The notes under the pieces were generated by a model. It was not told where the DNA came from. It searched no databases and saw nothing but the letters and a program-made list of their open reading frames with translations. Positions 1 through 7,035 of a stretch of DNA of 10,216 nucleotides are shown here, piece after piece (the first letter of the stretch is position 1; each line of letters begins with the position of its first letter). This DNA is from Planctomycetota bacterium (GTDB lineage: Bacteria; Planctomycetota; Phycisphaerae; WQYP01). The translations under genes were made by a program, and so were the position numbers. The stretch is from NCBI GenBank assembly GCA_021785155.1, contig JAJYGE010000536.1:1-10216 (forward strand). The letters are read 5' to 3'.

Positions 1-1182
1 GTGGTGGTCAAAAATGGACAGGTCATACGCAATGTTACCTTCGTGCATAACACCCGCCTGACGCTTCTGGCCCGTCAGGGCAGGTTATATACGCTGAAAT
101 TCCAGAATCAAAAAATATCTGTGCGCCTGCCGCACGGACAGTTGGTAACCGCCGTGGCCACGAAGCCACCAATTAAATTTCCCAAACTTCTGGCAGTTCC
201 GGGTAATTATCTGGTGGCCGAACATGGCAAAGTGTCGGTGGCGCTGGGCCTGCCGCACCTGCTGCGCCGGGCCAAACCGCTGCCGTTGCTGGCGGCGTTG
301 CTGCTGCTGGGCTTGCCATTTTTTATCACGGCATGGCGCTGGCGCCAGCTTATGCTGGTGCAGAATATGGATTTGCCATATCGCAAATGCTTGACGCTGA
401 CATTTGTGGGGCAGTTTTATTCCACCTTTCTTCCCGGCACCACCAGCGGGGATATTGTCAAAATTATTTACACGGGCCGGATTACCGGTCAAAAAACCAA
501 AAGTGCCGTCACGGTTATTCTGGATCGCGTCATTGGCTTAATTGGGTTGATGATTGTGGCCGGGGTGGCAGCGGCGGCGCAGTTGATGGCGAATCATTAT
601 TTGGTGGCGGGTAAAGCGGTTTCCGATCCGGTGCTGGTGCATGTGTTGTGGCTGATTGCCGGGCTGCTGGGCGTGACAATTATCGGTGGGGTTGTTTATT
701 TCTCGGTGCGGCTGCGGAAATGGCTGCATCTCGATGCGTTGATTGAACGCCTCCCATTGCCGGAATTTATAAAACACGCGGACCGGACACTGCGGGTCTA
801 TCGCGATCATCCGGGCGTTGTGGCCATGACTTTGGGAGCCAGTGTGCTATCCCAGGCAGTGCTGCCATTGGCCGGGTTTCTGGCGGGTCGGGCCTTTGGG
901 ATGCACGCATCGTTCGGTTGCTTTATGGCGTATATACCTGTGGCGGCATTGGCGGCAAGCCTGCCGATTGTTCCACCCCAAGGCATCGGCGTAATGGATG
1001 CCATTCTCCTGCACTTTTTCGTCACGCGCGGCGTGGATACCGCCAGTCAGGCCTTTGCGCTGGCCCAAGCCATCCGCTTCCTGCCAATCTGCTGGAATCT
1101 GCTGGGAGCATACTGGGTGGTGCGGGGAACCTATCACCGTGAACAGGTGGAAAACCTGGATGAATTGGCCCCCGACGCGTAG
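1..1182 (+). CDS. YbhN/AglD-type flippase-like integral membrane protein, 5' end probably cut by the window
   Basis: The frame is open from the first base to a TAG at 1180-1182 and gives 393 residues. Residues 1-85 are soluble and beta-rich, with no signal peptide. From about residue 93 there are roughly seven hydrophobic helices (near 93-111, 131-146, 170-195, 212-236, 275-300, 303-322 and 355-376). Two motifs fit the lysylphosphatidylglycerol synthase transmembrane/flippase-like family: FYSTFLPGTTSGDIVKI at 139-155 and PPQGIGVMDAIL at 325-336, equivalent to the usual PGGLG-x-E/D-A segment. Family members sit in the inner membrane and are linked to lipid or lipid-linked sugar transfer; the substrate here is unknown. 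The family normally has a transmembrane helix before the soluble stretch, and the GTG at base 1 has no visible upstream context, so the real start probably lies outside the window. Family call is firm; function is only general. Confidence 0.8.
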   Translation: MVVKNGQVIRNVTFVHNTRLTLLARQGRLYTLKFQNQKISVRLPHGQLVTAVATKPPIKFPKLLAVPGNYLVAEHGKVSVALGLPHLLRRAKPLPLLAALLLLGLPFFITAWRWRQLMLVQNMDLPYRKCLTLTFVGQFYSTFLPGTTSGDIVKIIYTGRITGQKTKSAVTVILDRVIGLIGLMIVAGVAAAAQLMANHYLVAGKAVSDPVLVHVLWLIAGLLGVTIIGGVVYFSVRLRKWLHLDALIERLPLPEFIKHADRTLRVYRDHPGVVAMTLGASVLSQAVLPLAGFLAGRAFGMHASFGCFMAYIPVAALAASLPIVPPQGIGVMDAILLHFFVTRGVDTASQAFALAQAIRFLPICWNLLGAYWVVRGTYHREQVENLDELAPDA

Positions 1183-1362
1183 CAAAGGAAACCCGGTGTG
1201 GAGCGACGTACCGTCTGAGAAATTCCGTTTGAGCTTACGCGTCCTGGAAACATCGGAAAGTGCGTTTTTTCACTTTAAGCATTCCCGCCTGTAAGCTCCG
1301 ATGGGTTAATTGTTGGAGTCTGCCCGATTCCACCTGGCAACTCCCGATGAGCGGGGCCATAT
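1183..1362. other. Convergent intergenic region with competing inverted repeats
   Basis: This gap lies between two genes transcribed toward each other. GAGCTTAC (1231-1238) is perfectly complementary to GTAAGCTC (1291-1298). CATCGG (1251-1256) is complementary to CCGATG (1298-1303), so the two pairings meet at base 1298. A small internal hairpin pairs AAAGTG (1257-1262) with CACTTT (1271-1276) around a T-rich loop. No classic GC-stem plus T-run terminator is present on either strand. The structure could still serve as a bidirectional 3' end, but that is inference. Confidence 0.3.
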
Positions 1363-1713
1363 TCACAGGGGCATGTATACGATGTGCTGGTTCCAATCAC
1401 TCATATCACTGCACTCAATGACCAGTATTAATTCGCTGATAACCTGCCCTACCGGCAGGCGATCGTGAAAGATAAAAATACCCGTCATTTTCAGGCCCCG
1501 AGCCAGTCGATCCAAGGCATAATCGGGCATTGTCGCGCGGTCGTGGGTCAATACAATGCGATCGTGCTCCGCAGCCCAATCTAAAACGTATGGGTCCTCC
1601 GAGCCGGAAAGACCGGCATCATGGACGTGAATAACGTCGACTTTGACCTTGCGCCTCAGCAGGCCCCGAACAACGTCTGCATTAAAGTTTTCGTCCGCAA
1701 GCAGGCGCAGCAT
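1363..1713 (-). CDS. DUF5615 PIN-like protein, probable toxin of a DUF433/DUF5615 toxin-antitoxin pair
   Basis: The 116-residue protein has the DUF5615 (Mut7-C-like PIN fold) pattern: LLADENF at 4-10, GLSGSEDPYVL at 34-44 and DRIVLTHDRATM at 51-62. The acidic residues expected to hold the metal ion in PIN-type nucleases can be seen at D7/E8, E39/D40 and D58. The length is normal for the family. The start ATG (1713-1711) directly follows the TAA stop of the upstream DUF433 gene with no spacer, so translation is probably coupled and both come from one transcript. The family is generally predicted to be an RNA-targeting toxin; nuclease activity of this copy is inferred. It could also be a domesticated, inactive pair. 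Confidence 0.85.
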   Translation of the reverse strand: MLRLLADENFNADVVRGLLRRKVKVDVIHVHDAGLSGSEDPYVLDWAAEHDRIVLTHDRATMPDYALDRLARGLKMTGIFIFHDRLPVGQVISELILVIECSDMSDWNQHIVYMPL

Positions 1714-2043
1714 TTAAGCCTCTTGCGCGTGCCGGCGCGAATGGAGTCTTTCACGAATTTTGCGCAAATCCCCATTACTCCGTTTAGCGATGTGGGCCGC
1801 CTTCTTTTCGCGCACGGCTAAATACCGGTTGGTTTGATTGGCGTGCCGCAGATAAAAGGCAACAACGGCGTACACGTCAGATAATTGAAGCGATGGAAAC
1901 CGCTGTGCGATCTGCTCCGGCGTTGCACCGTCCTGAAAAGCGTGGATCACAAGCTCCAATAAAACCCGAGACTGGCCTACCCGTATGCTGCCATCAGCGC
2001 ATGGCCGCAGTGGAGGGGCTTCAGCCTGAACCGTAAATGTCAT
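1714..2043 (-). CDS. DUF433 domain protein, probable antitoxin
   Basis: The protein has 109 residues. The DUF433 winged-helix-like domain spans about residues 15-75: GSIRVGQSRVLLELVIHAF, then DGATPEQIAQRFPSL, then LSDVYAVVAFYLRH. The C-terminal tail (about 76-109) is very basic (KKAAHIAKR, RKIRERLHSRRH) and probably unstructured until it binds DNA, RNA or the toxin. The start at 2043 is preceded by AAAAGGAG at a good Shine-Dalgarno distance. The frame is open further upstream, but the in-frame ATG at 2100-2098 would lie before the likely transcription start. The gene is the first of a two-gene unit with the DUF5615 gene, the standard arrangement for this pair. Antitoxins of this type often repress their own promoter. 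Confidence 0.85.
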   Translation of the reverse strand: MTFTVQAEAPPLRPCADGSIRVGQSRVLLELVIHAFQDGATPEQIAQRFPSLQLSDVYAVVAFYLRHANQTNRYLAVREKKAAHIAKRSNGDLRKIRERLHSRRHAQEA

Positions 2044-2101
2044 TGCAGAAGGCTCCTTTTCTCTTTCCGTTACCGGTTTCCTCCAATTTCTTATGGCCAT
2101 G

Positions 2102-2110
2102 ATTATAGCA
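2102..2110 (-). promoter_or_regulatory. Extended -10 promoter of the DUF433/DUF5615 operon
   Basis: The minus strand reads TGCTATAAT, which is the extended -10 TGn followed by the perfect hexamer TATAAT. No good -35 is visible, as is usual for extended -10 promoters. The predicted transcription start is near 2095, giving a leader of about 50 bases before the DUF433 start. A perfect palindrome ATGGCCAT (2093-2100) lies over the start site and is a plausible antitoxin operator; ACCGGT (2072-2077) lies further down. The promoter sits just past the phosphorylase stop codon, so the toxin pair can be transcribed independently of it. Confidence 0.55.
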
Positions 2111-2134
2111 CAATCGACGTTGCCCGACGCGTAA

Positions 2135-4687
2135 TTACCCCCAGCGCACCATACCCGGTTCAAACCGCAGGGCGATGTTGGGATGATTCGGCAATATCCG
2201 TACCGCGTAACCTTGCTGCCCGCAGGCACCGGCGCTGATGGCACCAACATATTGAAACACACCGGCTTCAACATTGGTGCCCAATGCCATTTCATGCACA
2301 CGCGCATTTTGAATATTACCAAACGCATCCAGCGAGCCAAAATAGAGTTCCACACGCACGTTATCCGCGGGAATGCTGCCTAATTCAATGGTGGCAAACA
2401 CCTTGACGCTTTCACCGGCTTTTACCGTGCCCGCGCCGGGTGATTCCACATTCCGTACCTTCACATTATCCCAAAGCTGCGCAATACGCTGCTTCCATTG
2501 CGCCAGCGCTGCGGCACCGGCACCGTGGCCTTCCATGAGTTTCATATACAGATCATGCGCGGGCAGATAAAACATTTCCGAATAGTTCTGCACCATCCGA
2601 TTGGTGTTGTATACCGGGCAGATTGTGCGGATGGAATTCTTCATCCGCTTGATCCAGTTCCGCGGCAAACCATCCAGACTGCGGTCGTAATACAACGGCA
2701 CAACCACGCGCTCCAGAAGATCAAAAAGCTTGCGGCTTTCAATTTCATCCTGATATTCATCGTTGTTGTAATCTTCACCGCCACCAATGGCAAAGCCATT
2801 ATCCTCGGCATACGCCTCGCACCACCAGCCGTCCAGAATACTTAAATTCAGTGCTCCGTTGATAGCCGCTTTCATGCCGCTGGTACCCGAAGCCTCCATG
2901 GGCCGCCGGGGCGTATTGAGCCAAACGTCCACACCCTGTGTGAGATACCGTGCGACATCAATGTCATAATCTTCCAGAAACACCATGCGGGGGCGAACAT
3001 CTTCCCGCCGGCAGAAGTGAATGATTTCTTGAATAAAGCGCTTGCCGCCATCATCACGCGGATGGGCTTTGCCCGCAAAAACAAACTGCACGGGCTGATT
3101 GGTATCTTTAAGCAGTTTAATCAATCGCTCCGGATTGCGCAGCAGCAACGTGGCACGTTTGTACGTGGCGAAGCGACGGGCAAAGCCGATGATTAACGAT
3201 TTGGAATCCAGAACTTCGTCCACGCGCTGCACATCCAGTGCCGACTGTCCGCGTCGCGTTAATTGCTGGCGAAGACGTTGGCGCACAAAATGAATAAGGC
3301 GTTCCTTGCGGCGTTCATGAATACGCCAAATTTCAACATCAGGAATTTTATCCGCGCGCCCCCAGATGCTGTGATCGGCGGGGCGATCAGTCCAGTTGGC
3401 TCCCAGATATTCCTGATACAACCGGGCGAAGCCTTCGCTAAGCCAGGATTGCGTATGAACGCCATTGGTAATATGACGGATAGGTACTTCCGGAGCGGGA
3501 ATTTCCGGCCAGATCCGCTGCCACATGCGTCGCGATACCTGACCATGCAGTTCACTGACACCATTGGCGTGCCACGCCATGCGCAAAGCCAGCACGGTAA
3601 CACCGAAGAACTCATTGTTATCATGCGGATTCACGCGCCCCATGGCCATAAGTTCATCGATGCTGATGCCGAGTTTATGACAATAGTTGGTGAAATACTT
3701 TTCAATTAAATCGCGATGAAAAGCGTCATTACCCGCGGGAACAGGCGTGTGGGTGGTAAAAACATTGCTGGCCGAAACCATTTCCCGTGCTTCGGCAAAT
3801 GTCAGCTTTTCCTGCTCCATGAGCACGCGGCATCGTTCCAGGGCCAGAAAGGCCGAATGGCCTTCATTCATGTGGCAAACTGTCGGGGTGATCCCCGCCG
3901 CCGCCAGCGCCCGCAATCCGCCGATCCCCAGCAATATTTCCTGACGTATACGCATTTCATGATCGCCGCCATAAAGCCGGGCCGTTATGTCCCGATCCTG
4001 CGGACTGTTGATTTCCAGATTGCAATCCATGAGATACAGCGTCACCCGCCCCACCTGCACCCGCCAGACTGCGGCCCGCACTTGTGAGTCGGGATAATCC
4101 ACAGTGATGACCGCCTGCTGCCCATCCTGATTTTTTACCTGTGTGAGACTCATGGAGAAAAAATCATTTTCCGGATTTAATTCCTGTTGCCAGCCATCGG
4201 AATTCAGCTGCTGATGGAAATATCCTTCCCGATACAGCAGCCCCACCGCCACCAGCGGAATACCCAGGTCACTGGCGCTTTTGAGATGATCGCCGGAAAG
4301 TACTCCCAGGCCGCCGGAATAAATTGGCAGTGATTCATGCAGGCCGAACTCGGCGGAGAAATAGGCAATCACCGGCTTGCGGTCCGGATATCGCTGCTTA
4401 AACCAGGTGCTCTGCTGCATGTATGATTTTAAGTCCGATGTAATTCGATTCAGATGCGCCAGAAACCCCTCGTCTTCCGAGGCCGCGCGCAGTTTGTCCT
4501 GCCCGATGAGATTCAGCAGCCGCACCGGATTATGCCCGGTGGCTTCCCACAAATCAGGATCCAGACGATTAAATAAACTCGCCGCCTCATAATTCCATAA
4601 CGACCAGAGGTTATAGGCCAACTCATGCAGGGCTGCCAGTTTTTCCGGCACCGCCGGTACCACCACAAACTTGTGAATTGTAGACAT
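2135..4687 (-). CDS. glgP: Alpha-glucan (glycogen/maltodextrin) phosphorylase, DUF3417-containing form
   Basis: The 850-residue cytoplasmic enzyme belongs to family GT35. It releases glucose-1-phosphate from the non-reducing ends of alpha-1,4-glucans using phosphate and pyridoxal phosphate. Residues about 10-95 match the N-terminal DUF3417 domain (LAYNLWSLWNYEAASLFNRLDPDLW, then HNPVRLL). The phosphorylase domain follows: YFSAEFGLHESLPIYSGGLGVLSGDHLKSASDLG, the glycine-rich active-site segment, then HMNEGHSAFLALE and FAGKAHP. The cofactor segment EASGTSGMKAAINGALNLSILDGWW has its pyridoxal-phosphate lysine at about residue 606. The length matches the roughly 850-residue form that lacks the C-terminal regulatory features of animal phosphorylases. 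The start is secure: AAGGAG lies 8 bases upstream and an in-frame TGA stands two codons before the ATG. No other glycogen gene is adjacent. Confidence 0.95.
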   Translation of the reverse strand: MSTIHKFVVVPAVPEKLAALHELAYNLWSLWNYEAASLFNRLDPDLWEATGHNPVRLLNLIGQDKLRAASEDEGFLAHLNRITSDLKSYMQQSTWFKQRYPDRKPVIAYFSAEFGLHESLPIYSGGLGVLSGDHLKSASDLGIPLVAVGLLYREGYFHQQLNSDGWQQELNPENDFFSMSLTQVKNQDGQQAVITVDYPDSQVRAAVWRVQVGRVTLYLMDCNLEINSPQDRDITARLYGGDHEMRIRQEILLGIGGLRALAAAGITPTVCHMNEGHSAFLALERCRVLMEQEKLTFAEAREMVSASNVFTTHTPVPAGNDAFHRDLIEKYFTNYCHKLGISIDELMAMGRVNPHDNNEFFGVTVLALRMAWHANGVSELHGQVSRRMWQRIWPEIPAPEVPIRHITNGVHTQSWLSEGFARLYQEYLGANWTDRPADHSIWGRADKIPDVEIWRIHERRKERLIHFVRQRLRQQLTRRGQSALDVQRVDEVLDSKSLIIGFARRFATYKRATLLLRNPERLIKLLKDTNQPVQFVFAGKAHPRDDGGKRFIQEIIHFCRREDVRPRMVFLEDYDIDVARYLTQGVDVWLNTPRRPMEASGTSGMKAAINGALNLSILDGWWCEAYAEDNGFAIGGGEDYNNDEYQDEIESRKLFDLLERVVVPLYYDRSLDGLPRNWIKRMKNSIRTICPVYNTNRMVQNYSEMFYLPAHDLYMKLMEGHGAGAAALAQWKQRIAQLWDNVKVRNVESPGAGTVKAGESVKVFATIELGSIPADNVRVELYFGSLDAFGNIQNARVHEMALGTNVEAGVFQYVGAISAGACGQQGYAVRILPNHPNIALRFEPGMVRWG

Positions 4688-4727
4688 TCTTCATGCTCCT
4701 TCGGCGTACGGTTACGACAACATCCAT
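4623..4727 (-). other. Possible 34-codon leader ORF overlapping the glgP start out of frame
   Basis: A strong Shine-Dalgarno sequence, GGAGGTGG (4733-4740 on the minus strand), stands 5 bases before an ATG at 4727-4725. That ATG opens a 34-codon frame beginning MDVVVTVRRRSMKN and ending with TGA at 4625-4623, inside glgP and out of frame with it. A second ATG four bases later reads only Met-Leu-Ser-stop. The ribosome site is better than that of glgP itself. It may be a regulatory leader, or chance. The peptide resembles nothing I recognise. Confidence 0.2.
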
Positions 4728-4787
4728 AAGTACCACCTCCGCCGTTTCGGATTGGCAACCGGCAGCCAAATCCGTCTACCCAACGGG

Positions 4788-4793
4788 ATTATA
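4788..4793 (-). promoter_or_regulatory. Candidate -10 element for glgP
   Basis: The minus strand reads a perfect TATAAT about 100 bases upstream of the glgP start. No recognisable -35 lies 16-18 bases further upstream and there is no TGn extension, so the call rests on the -10 hexamer alone. If it is used, the transcript leader would be about 95 bases and would include the strong ribosome site and leader ORF described at 4623-4740. Confidence 0.3.
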
Positions 4794-4915
4794 ATAAGCG
4801 GACGGCCTGCCGTCGCCTCTACGAAGAATGTTTTATCGGCACTGTGATTTCATTGGCAAGAATTTTTCCGCAAGATTTGTTTTATTCCTGCGCTTTATGC
4901 GGGCAGTCAACTGGC

Positions 4916-4935
4916 TTTTGCACAACTTATACACA
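4916..4935 (+). promoter_or_regulatory. Two tandem DnaA-box-like sequences
   Basis: TTTTGCACA (4916-4924) and TTATACACA (4927-4935) both fit the relaxed DnaA-box pattern TTWTNCACA. Their starts are 11 bases apart, about one helical turn, in the same orientation. An A/T-rich stretch follows at 5025-5057. Two boxes do not define an origin; they could be a DnaA-controlled promoter element or chance in A/T-rich DNA. Confidence 0.3.
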
Positions 4936-5133
4936 TTGTAACTGATGTCGCGTTTTTTGCCGGAAATTATTTTCATGGGGGCAAAAAGGCCTTTTAACCG
5001 GCCAAAAATCGACTGTTCAATGATCGCAAAATATAAATTCTAAAAAAAAGATTTTTGCGGCAACGATTTTGCTACAAGAAGTGGTGCTAAAGCGTTGTCG
5101 GAGCCTTCTGCTTTTCCAAGGAACTCGGTTTTC

Positions 5134-6165
5134 ATGCGTATTGGATTCATGCGATTAATTGATGCCGCCCCCCTGGTTGTCGCATCCGCCCGTGGTTATT
5201 TTGACGATGAAGGTATTGCGGTAGACATCGAACGCGAAGGCGGATGGATGATCGTGCGCGATAAACTCACCTACGGCCTGCTGGACGCCAGCCACTCGCT
5301 ATTGGGCATGTCCATTATGAGCCAGTTAGGCCGCAGCGATTTTGTTGAACCCATGGTGGCGGTTATGAATCTTGGTGCCGGCGGCAGCACCCTTGTGGTT
5401 TCCACCGAGTTGGCGCAGCTTGGCGTGGATTCTCCGCAAACGCTGCGACAAATCATTGATTCCGGCCGCCTTGGCCGCAAGATAATCTGTGCTCATGTCT
5501 CAACGTTTTCCATGCACCATTATCTTCTGCGCGATTGGCTGGCCCGCGGCGGCATTGACCCGGACCATGATATTCAACTCGTGCAACTCAAACCTATTCT
5601 CCTGGCCGATCACATGTCGAAGCATTATCTGGATCTGTTTTGCGTCGGTGAACCATGGGGATCTCTGGCTGAAAGCCGCGGCTGGGGCCGCATTGCCCTG
5701 GCGACAACGGATATTTATCCTGATCATCCGGAGAAAGTACTGCTGACAACCGAATCATGCGCCCGGCAAAAATCCGAGCAACTTACGCGCATTATACGGG
5801 CGTTAATCCGTGCCTGTGCGTACTGCCAGGCTCCGGAGCATCACCATGAGTTGGCGGAACTGCTTTCGCAGCCGGAATATGTCGATGAAAGCCAGGAACT
5901 TATCATGCACAGCCTGGAAGCCGATCATCTGGGAGTGGAACACGTCCAACGCCAGCGTCGCCTGGATTGGCATTTCCGATCCTGGCAACTTAAGCATTGC
6001 ACGCCCTCCGTTGATCATGTTATCTGGTTCCTTCAACAGATGATCCGCTGGGGACATCTCGGCCCTGACGCCGACGTAGCCGCCATCGCCGCCCGATGCG
6101 TCCGCACGGATCTATTCGACCATGCCACCGCCGACCTGGAAACCGTTGCCGGTGCGGCTCAATAA
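5134..6165 (+). CDS. NrtA/CmpA/NasS-family nitrate-binding-type protein without a signal peptide
   Basis: The 343-residue protein has the fold and motifs of the nitrate/bicarbonate-binding family: MRIGFMRLIDAAPLVVASARGYFDDEGI at the N-terminus, VRDKLTYGLLDASHSLLGM at 41-59, FCVGEPWGSLAESRGWGR at 169-186, and WFLQQMIRWGHL near 298-309. It begins directly in the first beta strand with no signal peptide or lipobox, so it should stay in the cytoplasm. In that it resembles NasS, the nitrate sensor that restrains the antiterminator NasT, rather than the exported transport protein NrtA. No nasT, permease or ATPase gene is adjacent. I chose the ATG at 5134 because AAGGA (5118-5122) lies upstream and homology starts there. 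A TTG at 5095 in the same frame would add 13 residues without a better ribosome site. The ligand is inferred from the family. Confidence 0.75.
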   Translation: MRIGFMRLIDAAPLVVASARGYFDDEGIAVDIEREGGWMIVRDKLTYGLLDASHSLLGMSIMSQLGRSDFVEPMVAVMNLGAGGSTLVVSTELAQLGVDSPQTLRQIIDSGRLGRKIICAHVSTFSMHHYLLRDWLARGGIDPDHDIQLVQLKPILLADHMSKHYLDLFCVGEPWGSLAESRGWGRIALATTDIYPDHPEKVLLTTESCARQKSEQLTRIIRALIRACAYCQAPEHHHELAELLSQPEYVDESQELIMHSLEADHLGVEHVQRQRRLDWHFRSWQLKHCTPSVDHVIWFLQQMIRWGHLGPDADVAAIAARCVRTDLFDHATADLETVAGAAQ

Positions 6166-6276
6166 GCATCCACGCAGTTACAACCCCTTGCCGAATAGTG
6201 CGCTGGCAAGCTTTCCAGGCCCATTGCGCTGCTCTTGAGTTGGCCATAGCGGGGAGCATTCTGTTACTATTCCGCC

Positions 6277-7035
6277 ATGAGTGATGAATTGGACATTTTG
6301 GCTTCCGGAGTGTTTGCGGCACAACATATTGCCCTGACCTATGGCCCTTATTGTCCACCCCCACCCGATATTTTAAGCCGAATTGAGGCGCGATGGACGG
6401 AATATACCCATGCCGCGAACAGGGATGGTCGCACGCTCTTTAACAGTCCGGTGGCATATTTGAAGAGTGCTTCGGTGAACAGCGGGATATTGCATTTGGA
6501 ATTGGCGGAAACGGATTATAAAACGTTTTTCGTTACAACCTTACGTGATCGGGCGTGGTTTAAACTCAACTCCCCCAGCACAATAACGCCGGCACTGGGA
6601 AACAGCATTCTGCTCACGCATGCAGACAAAGCCTATCTGGGTGTGCGGAGCAAGGCGGTGGCGGCATATCCGCATTGGGCGCATCTTTTTGGCGGCGTGT
6701 TGGATTGGCCGGAGCAGCGCGGCAACACAGCCGAGGTGCTCTTAGAGCATCTATACAGAGAGCTTGCCGAGGAACTGGGAATTGGCGCCAATTATCTCAC
6801 CGCCCCACCGCGTGTATTGGCGCTTATGCGCGATCCGGTATTGGCGCAGCCGGAGCTGGTGTGGCACGGGGAATTAAATGAGCCATTACAAGTGCATGGC
6901 AACGCTTTGAACGCCCAGGAACATGACACGATTTTGGCGGTTCCACTGGCGGAAACCAGGTTCGACGGGCCGCCACGCACGCCGGTATGCGCAGCGGCCA
7001 TCGGCATGGCCATGCGGCTTGCCGGGCACCGGTAA
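6277..7035 (+). CDS. Nudix hydrolase with a long N-terminal region
   Basis: The 252-residue protein carries a Nudix motif at about residues 139-169: GG at 139-140, then E153, seven residues, and RELAEELGI at 161-169, matching the REUXEEXGU core that binds the catalytic metal. The spacing between the leading glycine and E153 is longer than the standard five residues, which implies a small insertion. Residues 1-105 are not a classical Nudix sequence; they lead into the Nudix sheet at LGNSILLTHADKAYLGVRSK. The overall layout (long N-terminal part, late Nudix box, C-terminal DTILAVPLAETRF) loosely recalls NUDT22-like nucleotide-sugar hydrolases, but the substrate cannot be read from sequence. The start ATG has no good Shine-Dalgarno; GGGGAG (6251-6256) is too far. 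The preceding 111-base gap has only a weak 6-bp hairpin (6187-6210). Confidence 0.75.
   Translation: MSDELDILASGVFAAQHIALTYGPYCPPPPDILSRIEARWTEYTHAANRDGRTLFNSPVAYLKSASVNSGILHLELAETDYKTFFVTTLRDRAWFKLNSPSTITPALGNSILLTHADKAYLGVRSKAVAAYPHWAHLFGGVLDWPEQRGNTAEVLLEHLYRELAEELGIGANYLTAPPRVLALMRDPVLAQPELVWHGELNEPLQVHGNALNAQEHDTILAVPLAETRFDGPPRTPVCAAAIGMAMRLAGHR

Larger units (their letters stand above)
4688..5133. other. Divergent A/T-rich intergenic region between glgP and the nitrate-binding-type gene
   Basis: The 446 bases must hold promoters for both flanking genes. The part from about 4850 to 5072 is rich in A and T tracts and in short repeats. TTTTTGCC (4954-4961) pairs with GGCAAAAA (4980-4987). 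GGCC pairs with GGCC around TTTTAACC near 4988-5003. CAAAAATC (5003-5010) pairs with GATTTTTG (5050-5057). A palindrome TTGCGGCAA (5055-5063) lies between the direct repeats GATTTTTGC (5050-5058) and GATTTTGC (5065-5072). These could be operators or DNA-bending tracts. No convincing -35/-10 pair was found for the rightward gene. No RNA gene is recognised. Confidence 0.5.

Noticed and set aside
2044..2100. Upstream ATG (2100-2098) extending the DUF433 protein
   Set aside because: It lies upstream of the predicted transcription start, and AAAAGGAG clearly serves the ATG at 2043.
4988..5008. GGCC/GGCC hairpin flanked by A runs as a terminator
   Set aside because: Stem too short, and it lies between two divergent starts where no transcript is expected to end.
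6187..6210. CTTGCC/GGCAAG stem as terminator after the nitrate-binding-type gene
   Set aside because: Only 6 bp with a 12-base loop and no T-run.
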